Below, in pieces: positions 46,813 to 55,847 of a DNA stretch of 64,000 nt; the stretch's first letter is position 1, and each line of letters begins with the position of its first letter. Where the stretch lies: NCBI RefSeq assembly GCF_947497005.1, contig NZ_CANMFF010000008.1, forward strand, positions 202,671-266,670, given 5' to 3'. The notes under the pieces were generated by a model. That model ran no database searches and was not told the origin of the DNA. It saw nothing but the letters and a program-made list of their open reading frames with translations. The position numbers and the translations under genes are program-made. This DNA is from an uncultured Ruegeria sp. (lineage in GTDB: Bacteria > Pseudomonadota > Alphaproteobacteria > Rhodobacterales > Rhodobacteraceae).

Positions 46813-47491
46813 CAACCAGCAAACCCTCGGCCAGGGCGATCCCTTCGGGTCGGCCGACATCGCACCAACGTCCCGGATACTCGACTGCGAAAAGGCGGCC
46901 CTGATCGCGCATCTGGTTCCAGAGCAGGTTCAAGGAAAAAGCTGTCTGTGAAAACGCGTGCAATCCGTCGGTTTTCAGGATCTGCGCACCTCCATACACT
47001 AAACCTGGTCCTCGTGTGATGCGCCCATCCTGATCGGCGGTGAAATCTCCTTCACCGGCATGACCCACGGTCTGGGCAGTTGGGACACACATCAAAAGCG
47101 CGTCCATTCGGGTTGGGTCCCATGCCTTTTGCAACAGGGACAGCGGGTTGGGACCCGACCAGATCGCATCGGTGTTCAGTGTGAATACCGGGTTGGTGGC
47201 CAGTAAGGGCAGAGCGGCCCGCAATCCACCGCCGGTTTCCAGAATTTCGGGTTCTTCGCGCGATACCGTCACCCCTTTGGGGCTGAGATGCGTTTCGAGC
47301 TGATGGGCGTGGTAATGCAGGTTCGCGACAGTGCGAACAGGGTCAATGTCTTCGACCAGATCCAATGCGTAGTCGATCAGTGGTCGCCCTGACACCTCGA
47401 TCAATGGCTTGGGTTGGTCTTTGGTCAACGCGCCCATACGGGTACCAAACCCGGCTGCGAACAGCATGACGGCATACTGCGATCCGGTCAT
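46805..47491 (-). CDS. murU: N-acetylmuramate alpha-1-phosphate uridylyltransferase (MurU-like)
   Basis: Nucleotidyltransferase of the peptidoglycan recycling shortcut that makes UDP-MurNAc. 228 residues with the NTP-binding signature LFAAGFGTRMGALTKDQPKPLIEVSG, NTDAIW and the SLNLLW C-terminal part. Overlaps amgK by four bases and addB by eight. The pairing with amgK supports MurU over a generic sugar-phosphate nucleotidyltransferase. Confidence 0.88.
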   Translation of the reverse strand: MTGSQYAVMLFAAGFGTRMGALTKDQPKPLIEVSGRPLIDYALDLVEDIDPVRTVANLHYHAHQLETHLSPKGVTVSREEPEILETGGGLRAALPLLATNPVFTLNTDAIWSGPNPLSLLQKAWDPTRMDALLMCVPTAQTVGHAGEGDFTADQDGRITRGPGLVYGGAQILKTDGLHAFSQTAFSLNLLWNQMRDQGRLFAVEYPGRWCDVGRPEGIALAEGLLVDV

Positions 47492-48492
47492 TGCGTTCTC
47501 AACCTGGCCAGGTTTTCGGGCGTGGGTCTGGGTAAAGCCTCATGCAGCAGGGACGCCACCGAAACAAGGGCAGGGTGATCCAGATCGCGCATCAGATGTG
47601 CCCAGACGGCAGGGATCATGTCCACGTAATGGGGTTTACCATAATCCGTCGCGAGGCGCGCAAAAACACCAAGGATACGGAGGTTTCTTTGTGCCCCTAA
47701 TACGCTGTAAGCTGTGCGGAATTCATGGTCATCCATGCCAGACGCAGCGATGTAATGGTTGATCATCTGCATTTCGATCCCGGCCGAAACGTCGCGGCGT
47801 ATGTCCTGCAGAAGAGAGACCAGATCATAGGCGGGATGCCCCAACATGGCCAACTGGAAGTCCAGCAAACCGACGCGTTTGACGCCTTCGCGCTCTGGCA
47901 ACCACAACAGGTTTTCCGCGTGATAATCCCGCAGAATGACCACTTTCGAACCGGATGTTTCGCGGTGTAGAATATCCGCAAAACGGTGTTCAAACCGGCC
48001 AAGGGCGTCTGCGTCACATGCACCCAAGATGCCAGCTGCATATTTTGTGAAGGCTAGTGCAGCCAATTCCGTCATCAGGGCCGGATCATAAGACGGCAAG
48101 GACAAAGACGGCGCGTGATGCAGATGGAGCAGCACATCCGTTGCAGCGCGATACAATTCGCGTTCTTTGGTTGGGTCTTTTTTCAGTACGCGCGCAAAGA
48201 GATCGTCTCCCAGATCTTCGAGCAACAGAAAGCCGTATTGGGTATCTTCGGCGTAGATTTCCGGCGCGCTCAGGTCAACAGAACGAAGGTATTCCGCAAC
48301 ACGCACAAAAGGTTCGATATCGTCGCTTTTTTCGGGTGGCGCATCCATCAAAACGACAGTGCGCCCGCTGACCGGATCAGTCAGCCGTTCGTACCGGCGG
48401 TTTGAGGCATCCCCTGCAAGTGGCGCATGCGTTGCGCCGGCCCAGGGGGTATGCGCAATCAGAGCCTCGGCCAGGACCGTCCTGTTTGTCAT
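47488..48492 (-). CDS. amgK: Anomeric N-acetylmuramate/N-acetylglucosamine kinase (AmgK-like)
   Basis: Phosphotransferase of the aminoglycoside-kinase fold that phosphorylates MurNAc at C1. 334 residues. GDASNRRY (27-34) is the AmgK-type nucleotide loop; the catalytic loop is LRDYHAENLLWL and the Mg motif GLLDFQLAMLG. ATG 48492 has GGAG eight bases upstream. Overlaps tsaE and murU by four bases each, so tsaE-amgK-murU is one tightly coupled unit. Confidence 0.88.
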   Translation of the reverse strand: MTNRTVLAEALIAHTPWAGATHAPLAGDASNRRYERLTDPVSGRTVVLMDAPPEKSDDIEPFVRVAEYLRSVDLSAPEIYAEDTQYGFLLLEDLGDDLFARVLKKDPTKERELYRAATDVLLHLHHAPSLSLPSYDPALMTELAALAFTKYAAGILGACDADALGRFEHRFADILHRETSGSKVVILRDYHAENLLWLPEREGVKRVGLLDFQLAMLGHPAYDLVSLLQDIRRDVSAGIEMQMINHYIAASGMDDHEFRTAYSVLGAQRNLRILGVFARLATDYGKPHYVDMIPAVWAHLMRDLDHPALVSVASLLHEALPRPTPENLARLRTQ

Positions 48493-48962
48493 GCGGTATT
48501 CTCCAGCTTTCCCACCCATTTCGGAGCGGACCAGGACAGGGTCACATGGCGGGAATCTATGTGATTAGGGTCTGTTTCAAAGGTCAGTTTCAATGCCGAT
48601 TCAGGGGCCAACAGACCCAACTTTTCTGGCCATTCCACAAGGCAGATTGCAGCATCAAAAGCGTCGGTCAGTCCCAGTTCATCGACCTCTTCTACTGCAC
48701 TCAAGCGATACAAATCGCAGTGCCAAATTTCGCCAACCGGAGTGTCGTAGGCCTGAACCAAAGTAAAAGTAGGTGAGGGAACGTCTTCGGGTTCGGGCAG
48801 AAGCGACTGAATGAGGTTGCGGGCGAAATGTGTCTTACCACTGCCAATTGAGCCTTCAAGCAGCAAAACATCGCCCGGGCCCAAAGACGCCCCGACACGC
48901 GCTGCGAATTCGGCAGTCTCGATAGGGGATTTGAAGGTCAGAGATCGGGCGGTCTGTGTCAT
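48489..48962 (-). CDS. tsaE: tRNA threonylcarbamoyladenosine biosynthesis ATPase TsaE
   Basis: ATPase that supports TsaD-TsaB in t6A37 tRNA modification. 157 residues; P-loop GSIGSGKTHFARNL (37-50), VPSPTFTLVQAYD and the YRLSAVEEVDELGLTDAFD region are the family core. tsaD is in the same window at 61.8-62.9 kb. tsaB is not seen. Confidence 0.93.
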   Translation of the reverse strand: MTQTARSLTFKSPIETAEFAARVGASLGPGDVLLLEGSIGSGKTHFARNLIQSLLPEPEDVPSPTFTLVQAYDTPVGEIWHCDLYRLSAVEEVDELGLTDAFDAAICLVEWPEKLGLLAPESALKLTFETDPNHIDSRHVTLSWSAPKWVGKLENTA

Positions 48963-49003
48963 GGCGCCACAATGAACTTGCGCCTTACTGGCTGCAACCC
49001 GGT

Positions 49004-50512
49004 TCAGGCGCTGATCTGTTCCCTCGCGGTGATTTTCGCGGGTTGCTCGGGCAGTGCAAACCGCACGATTGTCGCGCCGTTATGAACCGGAGTGACGGTG
49101 CAAATCACAGTGATGCCGGACCTCATCTGAATTTCAGCTGTCCATTCGGCCCGGTTGTCCCGCATTTCGACAAAATCCCGAATCTCACCCAAAATTGGTG
49201 TCGCGATGCAGTGATCCTGCCATCGTCGCGTGACGTCTGTGACTGTCTCGGTTTGAAACCCGACCTCTTGCGCGTCTTTCCAAAGCTTTTGATACGCATA
49301 GTTGGTAAAGGCCAGGGTACCGTCATCGGCAAAAACGGCGATTGAATCCACCAGTTTGTCCAGGATCGACTGCATCAGATCCATTTCAGCCCGGAAGCGA
49401 CGCGTCAGTGTAATTTCTGCGGTAATATCCTCGAATAGAAAGGCCACCGCACCATCCGGATGAGGTCGGCCACTGACAGAATAGACCGACCCGGATGGCA
49501 GTGACCACGTCTCATGATAGTTTCCATCTTCCGCTGCTTCGAGAAGATCGTTCATCTGACGCCGCCAACTTCGGTAGTTCTTGGGTTCCGGCATCATGTG
49601 CTGATCCCGCAAACGGTCGAAGAAACTGCTGAGGCCGGGACGACAGCTGAGGAAATCAGGGGGCAGGGTGGTCAGGTCGATCAGGGCCGGGTTGAACAGG
49701 GCCAATTGACGATTGCGGTCAAAAATGGCGAGGCCGATGGACAATTGTGCGAACGTCTTGGTCATGGTCTGCACGAATTTGCGCTGGACGGTTTCGGCTT
49801 CGACAATCGCGTTGATATCAACGGCGTAACACAGGTGACCATTTTCCTGTTCGATCTGCGTCAAATCGAACCATAGTTTGTTGCTGCTACCTGACACATC
49901 CACCGATACCCGTGCTTTTCCGGCAGATCTCGCGGTTTCCTCGGGACCTGAGAATAGAGGCGCAGTCAGATCGGCGTCCTGATCACGTGCCTTACGAACA
50001 AGCGTGACATAGGCAGCGTTGCACCATTGCACCTGATTGTTGTGATCCAGTAACCAAACCGGATAAGGGGCCTGATCCATGGCCAGACGGGTTGGTTCGC
50101 TCGCGGCACCCGATCCTGCGGTGGTGGTCTTGACGTGCTCGCAAACACGCACGCGGACGATACCGTCAATCCACTCACACACCACCTTGCGTTCGACGGT
50201 GCAGTCTATGGCGGAAACCACAAGATTGCCCTGATCACGCACCATGTCCGGAGTTTCGGGGAAAGTGGGGAAATCCCTTTGCAGCAGGCGCCGCAAGTCC
50301 AGCCAGTTTTCAACATGCTCGAATCCGGCCAGCGCGATATCGGAATGGCTGATCAGCTGGTCGCCATCGAACAGGAACACGACATCGAACAGAGAAGTGT
50401 TTGAAAACAGACCAAAAGCCGCGTCGCGCTGTGCCCGGCGCGGCAACAGCCATTGAACGGCAAAACAGCACGAAACAAGACTGATCGCGGCCAGAATGAT
50501 CCAATCGGCCAT
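49004..50512 (-). CDS. Membrane-anchored multi-PAS protein without a kinase domain
   Basis: 502 residues. N-terminal membrane helix (about 3-22, WIILAAISLVSCCFAVQWLL), then three PAS-like modules: about 145-245 (PYPVWLLDHNNQVQWCNAAYV), about 255-365 (LSIGLAIFDRNRQLALFNPAL) and about 378-485 (LVDSIAVFADDGTLAFTNYAY). The C-terminus ends soon after the third PAS; no H-box or HATPase motifs follow. ATG 50512 has GGGGAG just upstream. Located 66 bases after regB on the same strand, so it may feed redox or energy signals to RegB or another kinase; this is inference. Confidence 0.75.
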   Translation of the reverse strand: MADWIILAAISLVSCCFAVQWLLPRRAQRDAAFGLFSNTSLFDVVFLFDGDQLISHSDIALAGFEHVENWLDLRRLLQRDFPTFPETPDMVRDQGNLVVSAIDCTVERKVVCEWIDGIVRVRVCEHVKTTTAGSGAASEPTRLAMDQAPYPVWLLDHNNQVQWCNAAYVTLVRKARDQDADLTAPLFSGPEETARSAGKARVSVDVSGSSNKLWFDLTQIEQENGHLCYAVDINAIVEAETVQRKFVQTMTKTFAQLSIGLAIFDRNRQLALFNPALIDLTTLPPDFLSCRPGLSSFFDRLRDQHMMPEPKNYRSWRRQMNDLLEAAEDGNYHETWSLPSGSVYSVSGRPHPDGAVAFLFEDITAEITLTRRFRAEMDLMQSILDKLVDSIAVFADDGTLAFTNYAYQKLWKDAQEVGFQTETVTDVTRRWQDHCIATPILGEIRDFVEMRDNRAEWTAEIQMRSGITVICTVTPVHNGATIVRFALPEQPAKITAREQISA

Positions 50513-50578
50513 CAAACTCCCCAAGGCTTAACGAAATCCGGGCCGACTATGGGCGCGATTGGTTAACGGTCTCTTAAT

Positions 50579-51976
50579 TCACACCTGAATGCGTTTGTTC
50601 GTACCCGAAGGCACCGGAGTGTCGCCTTTTTGCGCGTCTATCAATTTGCGAGGCCAGGACACTTTGACAATTGCTCCGCGTCGGTTCGGGTTGTCGGTCA
50701 GGTGCTGATAAGGGTCTGAACCATTGGCGAATTCGAGCTCGGCGCCGCTGCGTTCCAGCAGGGTTTTGGCGATGAACAACCCCAGGCCCATCCCTTCATA
50801 TTCCGGGCGGGCTCTTTGGTCGGATTCAGCCCGTCTGCGGCGCATAAAGGGATCACCGATACGTCCGATCATGTGGGACGGGTATCCCCGACCGTCATCC
50901 ATGATGCTGACTGTGATCCTGCTGTCGGTCCACTCGGCCTCGACCCAGACATTTGCACGGGCAAAGTCGACAGCGTTCTGGATCAAGTTGCGCAGCCCGT
51001 GGATGATCTCGGGTTTTCGCAAGATCGAGGGCTGCTGCACATCCCCGTCCTGCGCTGGGCCTTCGGAAAAATGAACAACCTTGCCTCGTCCCACATGTGG
51101 TTCGGCCGCTTCGTTCACCACTGTCGAAAGCGGAGCCTGCCGCAGATGCAGATCATCTTTGCCGGCGCGGCCCATATCGCGCAGAATGTCACGGCAACGA
51201 TCGGCCTGTTCTCGGATCAAGGCGGCGTCTTCCTTCAGTTCGGGACGTTCGTCCAGTTCTTCGATCAGTTCCGCACTGGTCAGTTTTATCGTCGCCAACG
51301 GCGTGCCCAGTTCATGCGCGGCGGCTGCAACAACGCCGCCCAGATCGGTCAGCTTCTGTTCGCGCGCCAAAGCCATATGCGTTGCAGCCAGGGCTTCAGA
51401 CATGGACTGGACCTCGGAGCTGACGCGATGGGAATAGGCCCCGATGAAAACGATGGCGATAATGATGGCGGCCCAATTGCCGAAAAGCAGGATGGCCGGA
51501 ATATCCAAAACAAGCCCCAGACTGGTCCGCAACGGAAGATGAAATTCTGCCAGAACTGTTGTCAGAACAATCGCGACGGCTCCGACAATCAGAGTTGACC
51601 GCGTGCTCATGACATTGGCTGAAATTGTGACGGGCCCCAGCAGAAGCAGCGCAAACGGGTTATTCAGCCCGCCCGTCAGATACAGCAGAATTGACAGCTG
51701 CAGCAGGTCGAACAGAACCATCAGGAAGTTTTCAAACTCGGTCAGGCGCTTGTTTTGCGGAAACAGCAAAATGGCAGTCAGATTGCCCATGACTGAAATT
51801 CCGATGGCCAGATAACACAGGCCAAGTTCCAGCTGAACGTCATAGTATCTTTGGGCAACGGTGATCGCGGTGAACTGGCCAATAATGGCAACCCAGCGCA
51901 ACAGGATCAGTGTTCGCAGGCGAATCCAGCCGCTCCGTTCCTGCCCGCGCCAAAAAGTCTGATTGGATTCTGCCAT
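50579..51976 (-). CDS. regB: Redox-sensing histidine kinase RegB (PrrB/ActS)
   Basis: Global redox sensor controlling photosynthesis, respiration, CO2 and N2 fixation genes in relatives. 465 residues: six-helix membrane domain, ubiquinone-site heptapeptide GGLNNPF (102-108), H-box AAAAHELGTPLATI with H221, redox-active Cys261 in DRCRDIL, and an HATPase domain (NLIQNAVDFA, GLGLFIA). All three regulatory features match R. capsulatus RegB (H225, C265) with a four-residue shift. Divergent from senC-regA. Confidence 0.95.
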   Translation of the reverse strand: MAESNQTFWRGQERSGWIRLRTLILLRWVAIIGQFTAITVAQRYYDVQLELGLCYLAIGISVMGNLTAILLFPQNKRLTEFENFLMVLFDLLQLSILLYLTGGLNNPFALLLLGPVTISANVMSTRSTLIVGAVAIVLTTVLAEFHLPLRTSLGLVLDIPAILLFGNWAAIIIAIVFIGAYSHRVSSEVQSMSEALAATHMALAREQKLTDLGGVVAAAAHELGTPLATIKLTSAELIEELDERPELKEDAALIREQADRCRDILRDMGRAGKDDLHLRQAPLSTVVNEAAEPHVGRGKVVHFSEGPAQDGDVQQPSILRKPEIIHGLRNLIQNAVDFARANVWVEAEWTDSRITVSIMDDGRGYPSHMIGRIGDPFMRRRRAESDQRARPEYEGMGLGLFIAKTLLERSGAELEFANGSDPYQHLTDNPNRRGAIVKVSWPRKLIDAQKGDTPVPSGTNKRIQV

Positions 51977-52066
51977 GGGCTGCTTATGTCCTGTTGCATC
52001 GGCTGTTCATCTTGATAAGTGTCCCGGTCGAAACGATCAACAACCCCTTGTGACCGGAATATCCAA

Positions 52067-52693
52067 ATGACCCGCCTATACGCAATTCTTGCAGCAGTTG
52101 TTCTGGTCATTGGCCTTGGTGCTATGTGGCTTATGACGCGCGGCAGCGAATCCGGTGACCAGTTCGCGCAATGCCGGTCCACCCAGATCGCAGGTGGGGC
52201 TGCTGCTATTGGCGGACCGTTCGAATTGTTGAACGGCAAGGGTGAGGCGGTGACAGATAAAGACGTGATCACCGAACCGACGCTGGTTTATTTCGGTTAT
52301 ACGTTCTGCCCCGATGTCTGCCCTTTCGACATGTCGCGCAACGCCGAGGCCGTCGATATTCTGGCTGAACGCGGGCAATCGGTGACACCGCTGTTCATCT
52401 CAATTGATCCGGATCGCGACACGCCCGAAGTGATGGCCGACTATGCCTTTAACCTTGGCGGTAAGACCATCGCGCTGACCGGATCGCCTGAGCAGGTCAA
52501 GGCCGCAAGCAAGGCTTACAAGACCTATTACAAGGCACATGACAAAAGCGATGAATACTATCTGGTAGATCATTCCACCTTTACATACCTGGTCACACCG
52601 GAAGATGGGTTTCTGGAATTCTTCAAGCGCGATGACACGGCCGGGCAGATGGCAGACAAGGTTGGGTGCTTTCTGGATCAGGCCGCGTCCTAA
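52067..52693 (+). CDS. senC: SenC/PrrC (SCO1-like) copper chaperone
   Basis: Membrane-anchored thioredoxin-like protein for Cu(A)/Cu(B) assembly of cytochrome oxidase; also affects RegBA signalling in relatives. 208 residues: N-terminal anchor (about 3-22), copper ligands C81-C85 in FCPDVCP and H169 in VDHSTFTYL, with the D-IDPDRDTPE redox loop. ATG 52067 (MTRLYAIL) follows a weak SD. Divergent from regB and followed by regA, the standard Rhodobacterales order. Confidence 0.92.
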   Translation: MTRLYAILAAVVLVIGLGAMWLMTRGSESGDQFAQCRSTQIAGGAAAIGGPFELLNGKGEAVTDKDVITEPTLVYFGYTFCPDVCPFDMSRNAEAVDILAERGQSVTPLFISIDPDRDTPEVMADYAFNLGGKTIALTGSPEQVKAASKAYKTYYKAHDKSDEYYLVDHSTFTYLVTPEDGFLEFFKRDDTAGQMADKVGCFLDQAAS

Positions 52694-52702
52694 CAAGGTT
52701 GT

Positions 52703-52730
52703 TTGACCTTTGTTCCCGCGCTGCTATTAC
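52703..52730 (+). promoter_or_regulatory. Possible promoter of regA
   Basis: TTGACC (52703-52708), 16 bases, TATTAC (52725-52730), 44 bases before the regA start. The -35 hexamer is mirrored by GGTCAA at 52735-52740, giving an inverted repeat around the -10. Moderate match to a sigma-70 promoter. Confidence 0.4.
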
Positions 52731-52774
52731 TCGTGGTCAAGCCAAAGGCATGAAATAGCGGAAAGACCTAACAT

Positions 52775-53329
52775 ATGGCAGACACCCCTCAGCTTGACAT
52801 CGGCCCTGATAAATCCCTGCTTTTGGTTGATGATGACGAGCCGTTTCTGAGACGTTTGGCCAAGGCCATGGAAAAACGCGGGTTCGAGGTCGAAACCGCA
52901 GGTTCCGTTGCCGCAGGCCGCGCCATATCCACCGCTCGACCTCCTGCATATGCTGTAGTTGATCTGCGGCTTGAGGATGGCAACGGCTTGGATGTGGTTG
53001 AAGTGTTGCGCGAAAAACGCCCCGACAGCCGGGTTGTTGTTCTGACCGGTTACGGAGCGATAGCTACTGCGGTAGCCGCCGTGAAGATAGGTGCGACCGA
53101 TTATCTGTCGAAACCAGCCGACGCGACTGACATCACCAACGCGCTGCTGGCAAAGGGCGACGAACTGCCCCCACCACCGGAAAACCCCATGAGCGCGGAT
53201 CGTGTGCGGTGGGAGCATATTCAGCGGGTCTATGAGCTGTGCGACCGGAATGTCTCGGAAACCGCGCGGCGATTGAACATGCACCGCCGGACGTTGCAGA
53301 GGATTTTGGCGAAGCGTAGCCCGCGGTGA
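52775..53329 (+). CDS. regA: Redox response regulator RegA (PrrA/ActR)
   Basis: DNA-binding partner of RegB. 184 residues, the conserved length. Receiver with the acidic VDDDE pocket, phospho-acceptor D63 in VVDLRLEDGN (same number as R. capsulatus RegA), T/S in VLTGYGA and K in YLSKPAD. A proline-rich linker leads to a Fis-type helix-turn-helix NVSETARRLNMHRRTLQRIL. Activates or represses energy-metabolism genes in relatives; targets here unknown. Confidence 0.95.
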   Translation: MADTPQLDIGPDKSLLLVDDDEPFLRRLAKAMEKRGFEVETAGSVAAGRAISTARPPAYAVVDLRLEDGNGLDVVEVLREKRPDSRVVVLTGYGAIATAVAAVKIGATDYLSKPADATDITNALLAKGDELPPPPENPMSADRVRWEHIQRVYELCDRNVSETARRLNMHRRTLQRILAKRSPR

Positions 53330-53430
53330 ACCTATAAAACTTTCGATGACGGTTAAGTGATTTGTAACCTTGGGTCTTGTCCGGGACTGTTCGGTCTGTC
53401 TCAAATCTCAATTCAGAACAGGAAGTTGCT

Positions 53431-53802
53431 ATGATCGGATATGTAACCGTTGGTGTCTCAGACATGGAGCGCGCTAAGGATTTTTACACCAACCTTTTCG
53501 CGGACAAGGGTGCGAAAGTTGTTCTAGACGCGGGTCGGATCGCATTCATCGGAAACACGCCCGACGCGCCGATGCTTGCGGTGTGTGAACCTTACGACGG
53601 CAACGCCTGCGCCGTCGGGAATGGTGCCATGGTGGCCTTTGCCGCCGAGTCCAAGGACGACGCCAAGGATCTCTATGACAAAGCAATCAGCCTAGGCGCT
53701 GTGGATGAAGGCGAACCCGGCCAACGTGTCCCTGACAGGTTCTATGGCGCGTATGTGCGCGACCCGGATGGCAACAAGTTGTGTTTCTACATCTTTGGTT
53801 GA
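53431..53802 (+). CDS. VOC-family (glyoxalase-like) protein
   Basis: 123 residues of the vicinal oxygen chelate fold: starts IGYVTVGVSDMERAKDFYTNLF and ends YGAYVRDPDGNKLCFYIFG, with two beta-alpha-beta repeats. Such proteins are lyases, dioxygenases or resistance proteins; substrate unknown. ATG 53431 has AGGAAG upstream; an 18-codon extension is rejected. Follows regA by 101 bp. Confidence 0.82.
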   Translation: MIGYVTVGVSDMERAKDFYTNLFADKGAKVVLDAGRIAFIGNTPDAPMLAVCEPYDGNACAVGNGAMVAFAAESKDDAKDLYDKAISLGAVDEGEPGQRVPDRFYGAYVRDPDGNKLCFYIFG

Positions 53803-53868
53803 GCCGCGGCGACTGCAAACCCCATACAATCTCTAAATTGCACGCCGAACAGCACCAGTATTATCCAT

Positions 53869-54579
53869 TCATGGATGCTGCGGCGGGCATGAAATTTCAG
53901 CGCAGAGCTGCTGAGCCAGATGACGGTATCCAATGGCATTGGGGTGCAACCCGTCTGATGTCCAATCCGCAGTGTTTTCACCGTACCCGTCCGGCGGAGC
54001 CAGAAAAGTGCAATTGGCCATATCCTGACAGGTTTGTTGTGCGGCGGTGTTGAAGGCGGTTCGAAACGCCTCGTTTTCTGTGCTCCAGGATGCGGCGGTG
54101 ACAGGCAGAACGGCGCGCCAGATCAACCTGTCGGCGGGTCTGAACACGTTTGCCAGCTGGGCAACGTATCCCAGAATCTCTTCCGGGGGTGTGTCCGTCA
54201 GGGCGTCATTGACCCCTATCCCCAGATACCATGTCGGGACATGCGCGATCAATTCCGGTTTGACCCTTGCGATCAGTCCTGGCGCGGTGTCGCGGCTGAT
54301 CCCAAGATTCATCGTGTTTGGCATGATGTTGCTGGTCAACCATCCCTCGATGATTGAATCACCAATAAAGGCAATCTGAATATCGGGTGAAGCCAACGCC
54401 TGAGAAATCGGCCGCTCGTGCAGCCAGATCATACGCTTGTAGTGATCGGTTTCCGTGACCGGAACATGCGTCCCGGTGAGTTTGCGGACCGCTTTCGAAA
54501 GATACCCGGATTTGACCAAAACGGCTGCAAGAGCGAGGATGAGAACCAGATTGGCAGCAAGCAAGATCCGTTGTTTCAT
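53869..54579 (-). CDS. SGNH/GDSL-type hydrolase, membrane-anchored
   Basis: 236 residues. N-terminal signal or anchor (about 4-22, RILLAANLVLILALAAVLV). SGNH hydrolase: block I GDSIIEGW with nucleophile S75, block III GIGVND and block V SDGLHPN with catalytic D and H. Faces the periplasm. Likely esterase or acetylhydrolase; substrate unknown. Opposite strand to its neighbours. Confidence 0.82.
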   Translation of the reverse strand: MKQRILLAANLVLILALAAVLVKSGYLSKAVRKLTGTHVPVTETDHYKRMIWLHERPISQALASPDIQIAFIGDSIIEGWLTSNIMPNTMNLGISRDTAPGLIARVKPELIAHVPTWYLGIGVNDALTDTPPEEILGYVAQLANVFRPADRLIWRAVLPVTAASWSTENEAFRTAFNTAAQQTCQDMANCTFLAPPDGYGENTADWTSDGLHPNAIGYRHLAQQLCAEISCPPQHP

Positions 54580-54629
54580 ACTTGTATCACCATCTCTTTT
54601 AGCAGCTCAGTTCATCCTGACACCGCCAT

Positions 54630-55223
54630 TTACACTTGCACGATCAGTTCTGCATGCCGCGCTGTATAGGCGTGCCGCACCTCGACAGGAGCGCGCAGCG
54701 TGATCTGTAACCCTGCCATGACCGCCTTGTCCGGACGACCAAAGAATTTGGTGGCCTCGGCCTCGGAAAAGCCTGCGATTTGTGTGGCCTCCATCCAGGC
54801 ACTGATCTTGTCGGCCTTCTTAATCTGGCGTTTTACGGTTGCCGGTACTTGCGCAGGCAGGCCAAACCGGATGTGGATCGCCGCCGCCAGACGGTCATCC
54901 AATGCGCCATAGTCTGGGCCGACCGCTGATTTCACCGGTGAAATCATGTCACCGATCACATATTCCGGCGCGTCATGTAACAGGGCGGCCAATTGCCATT
55001 TCGCGGGTGCTTTGGGGGCAATGCGGCCGAAAATCTCTTCAACCAAAAGCGAATGTTCGGCTACTGAATAGGCGAAATCGCCGTTTGTCTGACCGTTCCA
55101 ACGGGCGACAAAGGCCAGACCATGCGCGATATCTTCGATCTCGATATCCACCGGGGTCGGGTCCAGCAGGTCCAGCCTGCGGCCCGACAGCATCCTCTGC
55201 CATGCTCTGGGTTGTGTTGCCAT
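54630..55223 (-). CDS. HD-domain phosphohydrolase (YfbR-like)
   Basis: 197 residues. HD motifs H57 (VAEHSLLVEEIF), H83-D84 (LLHDAPEYVIGD) and later D in DKISAWMEATQ fit the YfbR 5'-deoxyribonucleotidase or related dNTP phosphohydrolase group. ATG 55223 (MATQPRAWQR) is chosen; a TTG 33 bases earlier is possible but unlikely. Same strand as the SGNH gene, 50 bases upstream. Confidence 0.82.
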   Translation of the reverse strand: MATQPRAWQRMLSGRRLDLLDPTPVDIEIEDIAHGLAFVARWNGQTNGDFAYSVAEHSLLVEEIFGRIAPKAPAKWQLAALLHDAPEYVIGDMISPVKSAVGPDYGALDDRLAAAIHIRFGLPAQVPATVKRQIKKADKISAWMEATQIAGFSEAEATKFFGRPDKAVMAGLQITLRAPVEVRHAYTARHAELIVQV

Positions 55224-55429
55224 TCTGCCATGCCTTGTGAAGTTGGACACGTTCAATTCGCGTTTTTATGGTATGATGTACCTGTCTGGATCACATGCTG
55301 CCAACATTTTCTTGAGCATTCGTGCTTTGAAACGGTGCGTTACGATCCCGACATCAAGGACTGAGGGGGGTGCGTACTCCTCCCAGTGTGCCCCTCTCGA
55401 ACTGAAACACGTATCGAAAGGAGCATCCT

Positions 55430-55744
55430 ATGTTCAAACGTTTATTTGCTATTGCCCTGACCTTCGGAATGGCCGCCACTGCCCCGCCAGCCTTTGCCCA
55501 GAATTGTGCAGAGCGTGATAACATCATTGCCAAATTGCAGGACAGCTATGCCGAGGAACTAGCCTTTGGCGGCCTGCAAAAAACACGTGGTGCACAAGCG
55601 GTATTGGAGGTTTGGACCTCGAAAGAAACGGGAAGTTATACCGTTTTGGTAACCAATGCGAACGGAATCAGTTGTATTGTCGCCGTTGGCACCGATTTTT
55701 TTGAAGCGATACCAAAGATAAGAATTGAAGGCACACCAAGCTGA
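55430..55744 (+). CDS. Small exported protein of unknown function
   Basis: 104 residues. Cleavable signal peptide ([25 protein letters not shown], cleavage after AFA). The mature part of about 81 residues has two cysteines (NCAERDN and [11 protein letters not shown]) that could pair, and no family I recognise. Strong SD GAAAGGAG before ATG. Lies 103 bp upstream of ahcY. Confidence 0.7.
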   Translation: MFKRLFAIALTFGMAATAPPAFAQNCAERDNIIAKLQDSYAEELAFGGLQKTRGAQAVLEVWTSKETGSYTVLVTNANGISCIVAVGTDFFEAIPKIRIEGTPS

Positions 55745-55772
55745 TATCAGCCATCTAGCTTCTAAAACCAGT

Positions 55773-55817
55773 CTTCAAAGTTGCCACCTGCCCCAAGGAA
55801 TGCTAGGGGCAGCCGGG
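55773..55817 (+). promoter_or_regulatory. Hairpin in the ahcY leader
   Basis: Within this stretch CTGCCCC, AAGGAATGCTA, GGGGCAG forms a perfect 7-bp stem-loop about 30 bases before the ahcY start. A loop TGCT could pair with AGCA of the SD GGAGCA. It does not match the SAH or SAM-SAH riboswitch consensus as I recall them. Regulatory role uncertain. Confidence 0.3.
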
Positions 55818-55847
55818 ACTGTGATTTACCGGAAAATGGAGCACCTG

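Noticed and set aside
55745..55847. SAH or SAM-SAH riboswitch before ahcY
   Set aside because: A hairpin exists but the conserved core nucleotides of those classes are not present.
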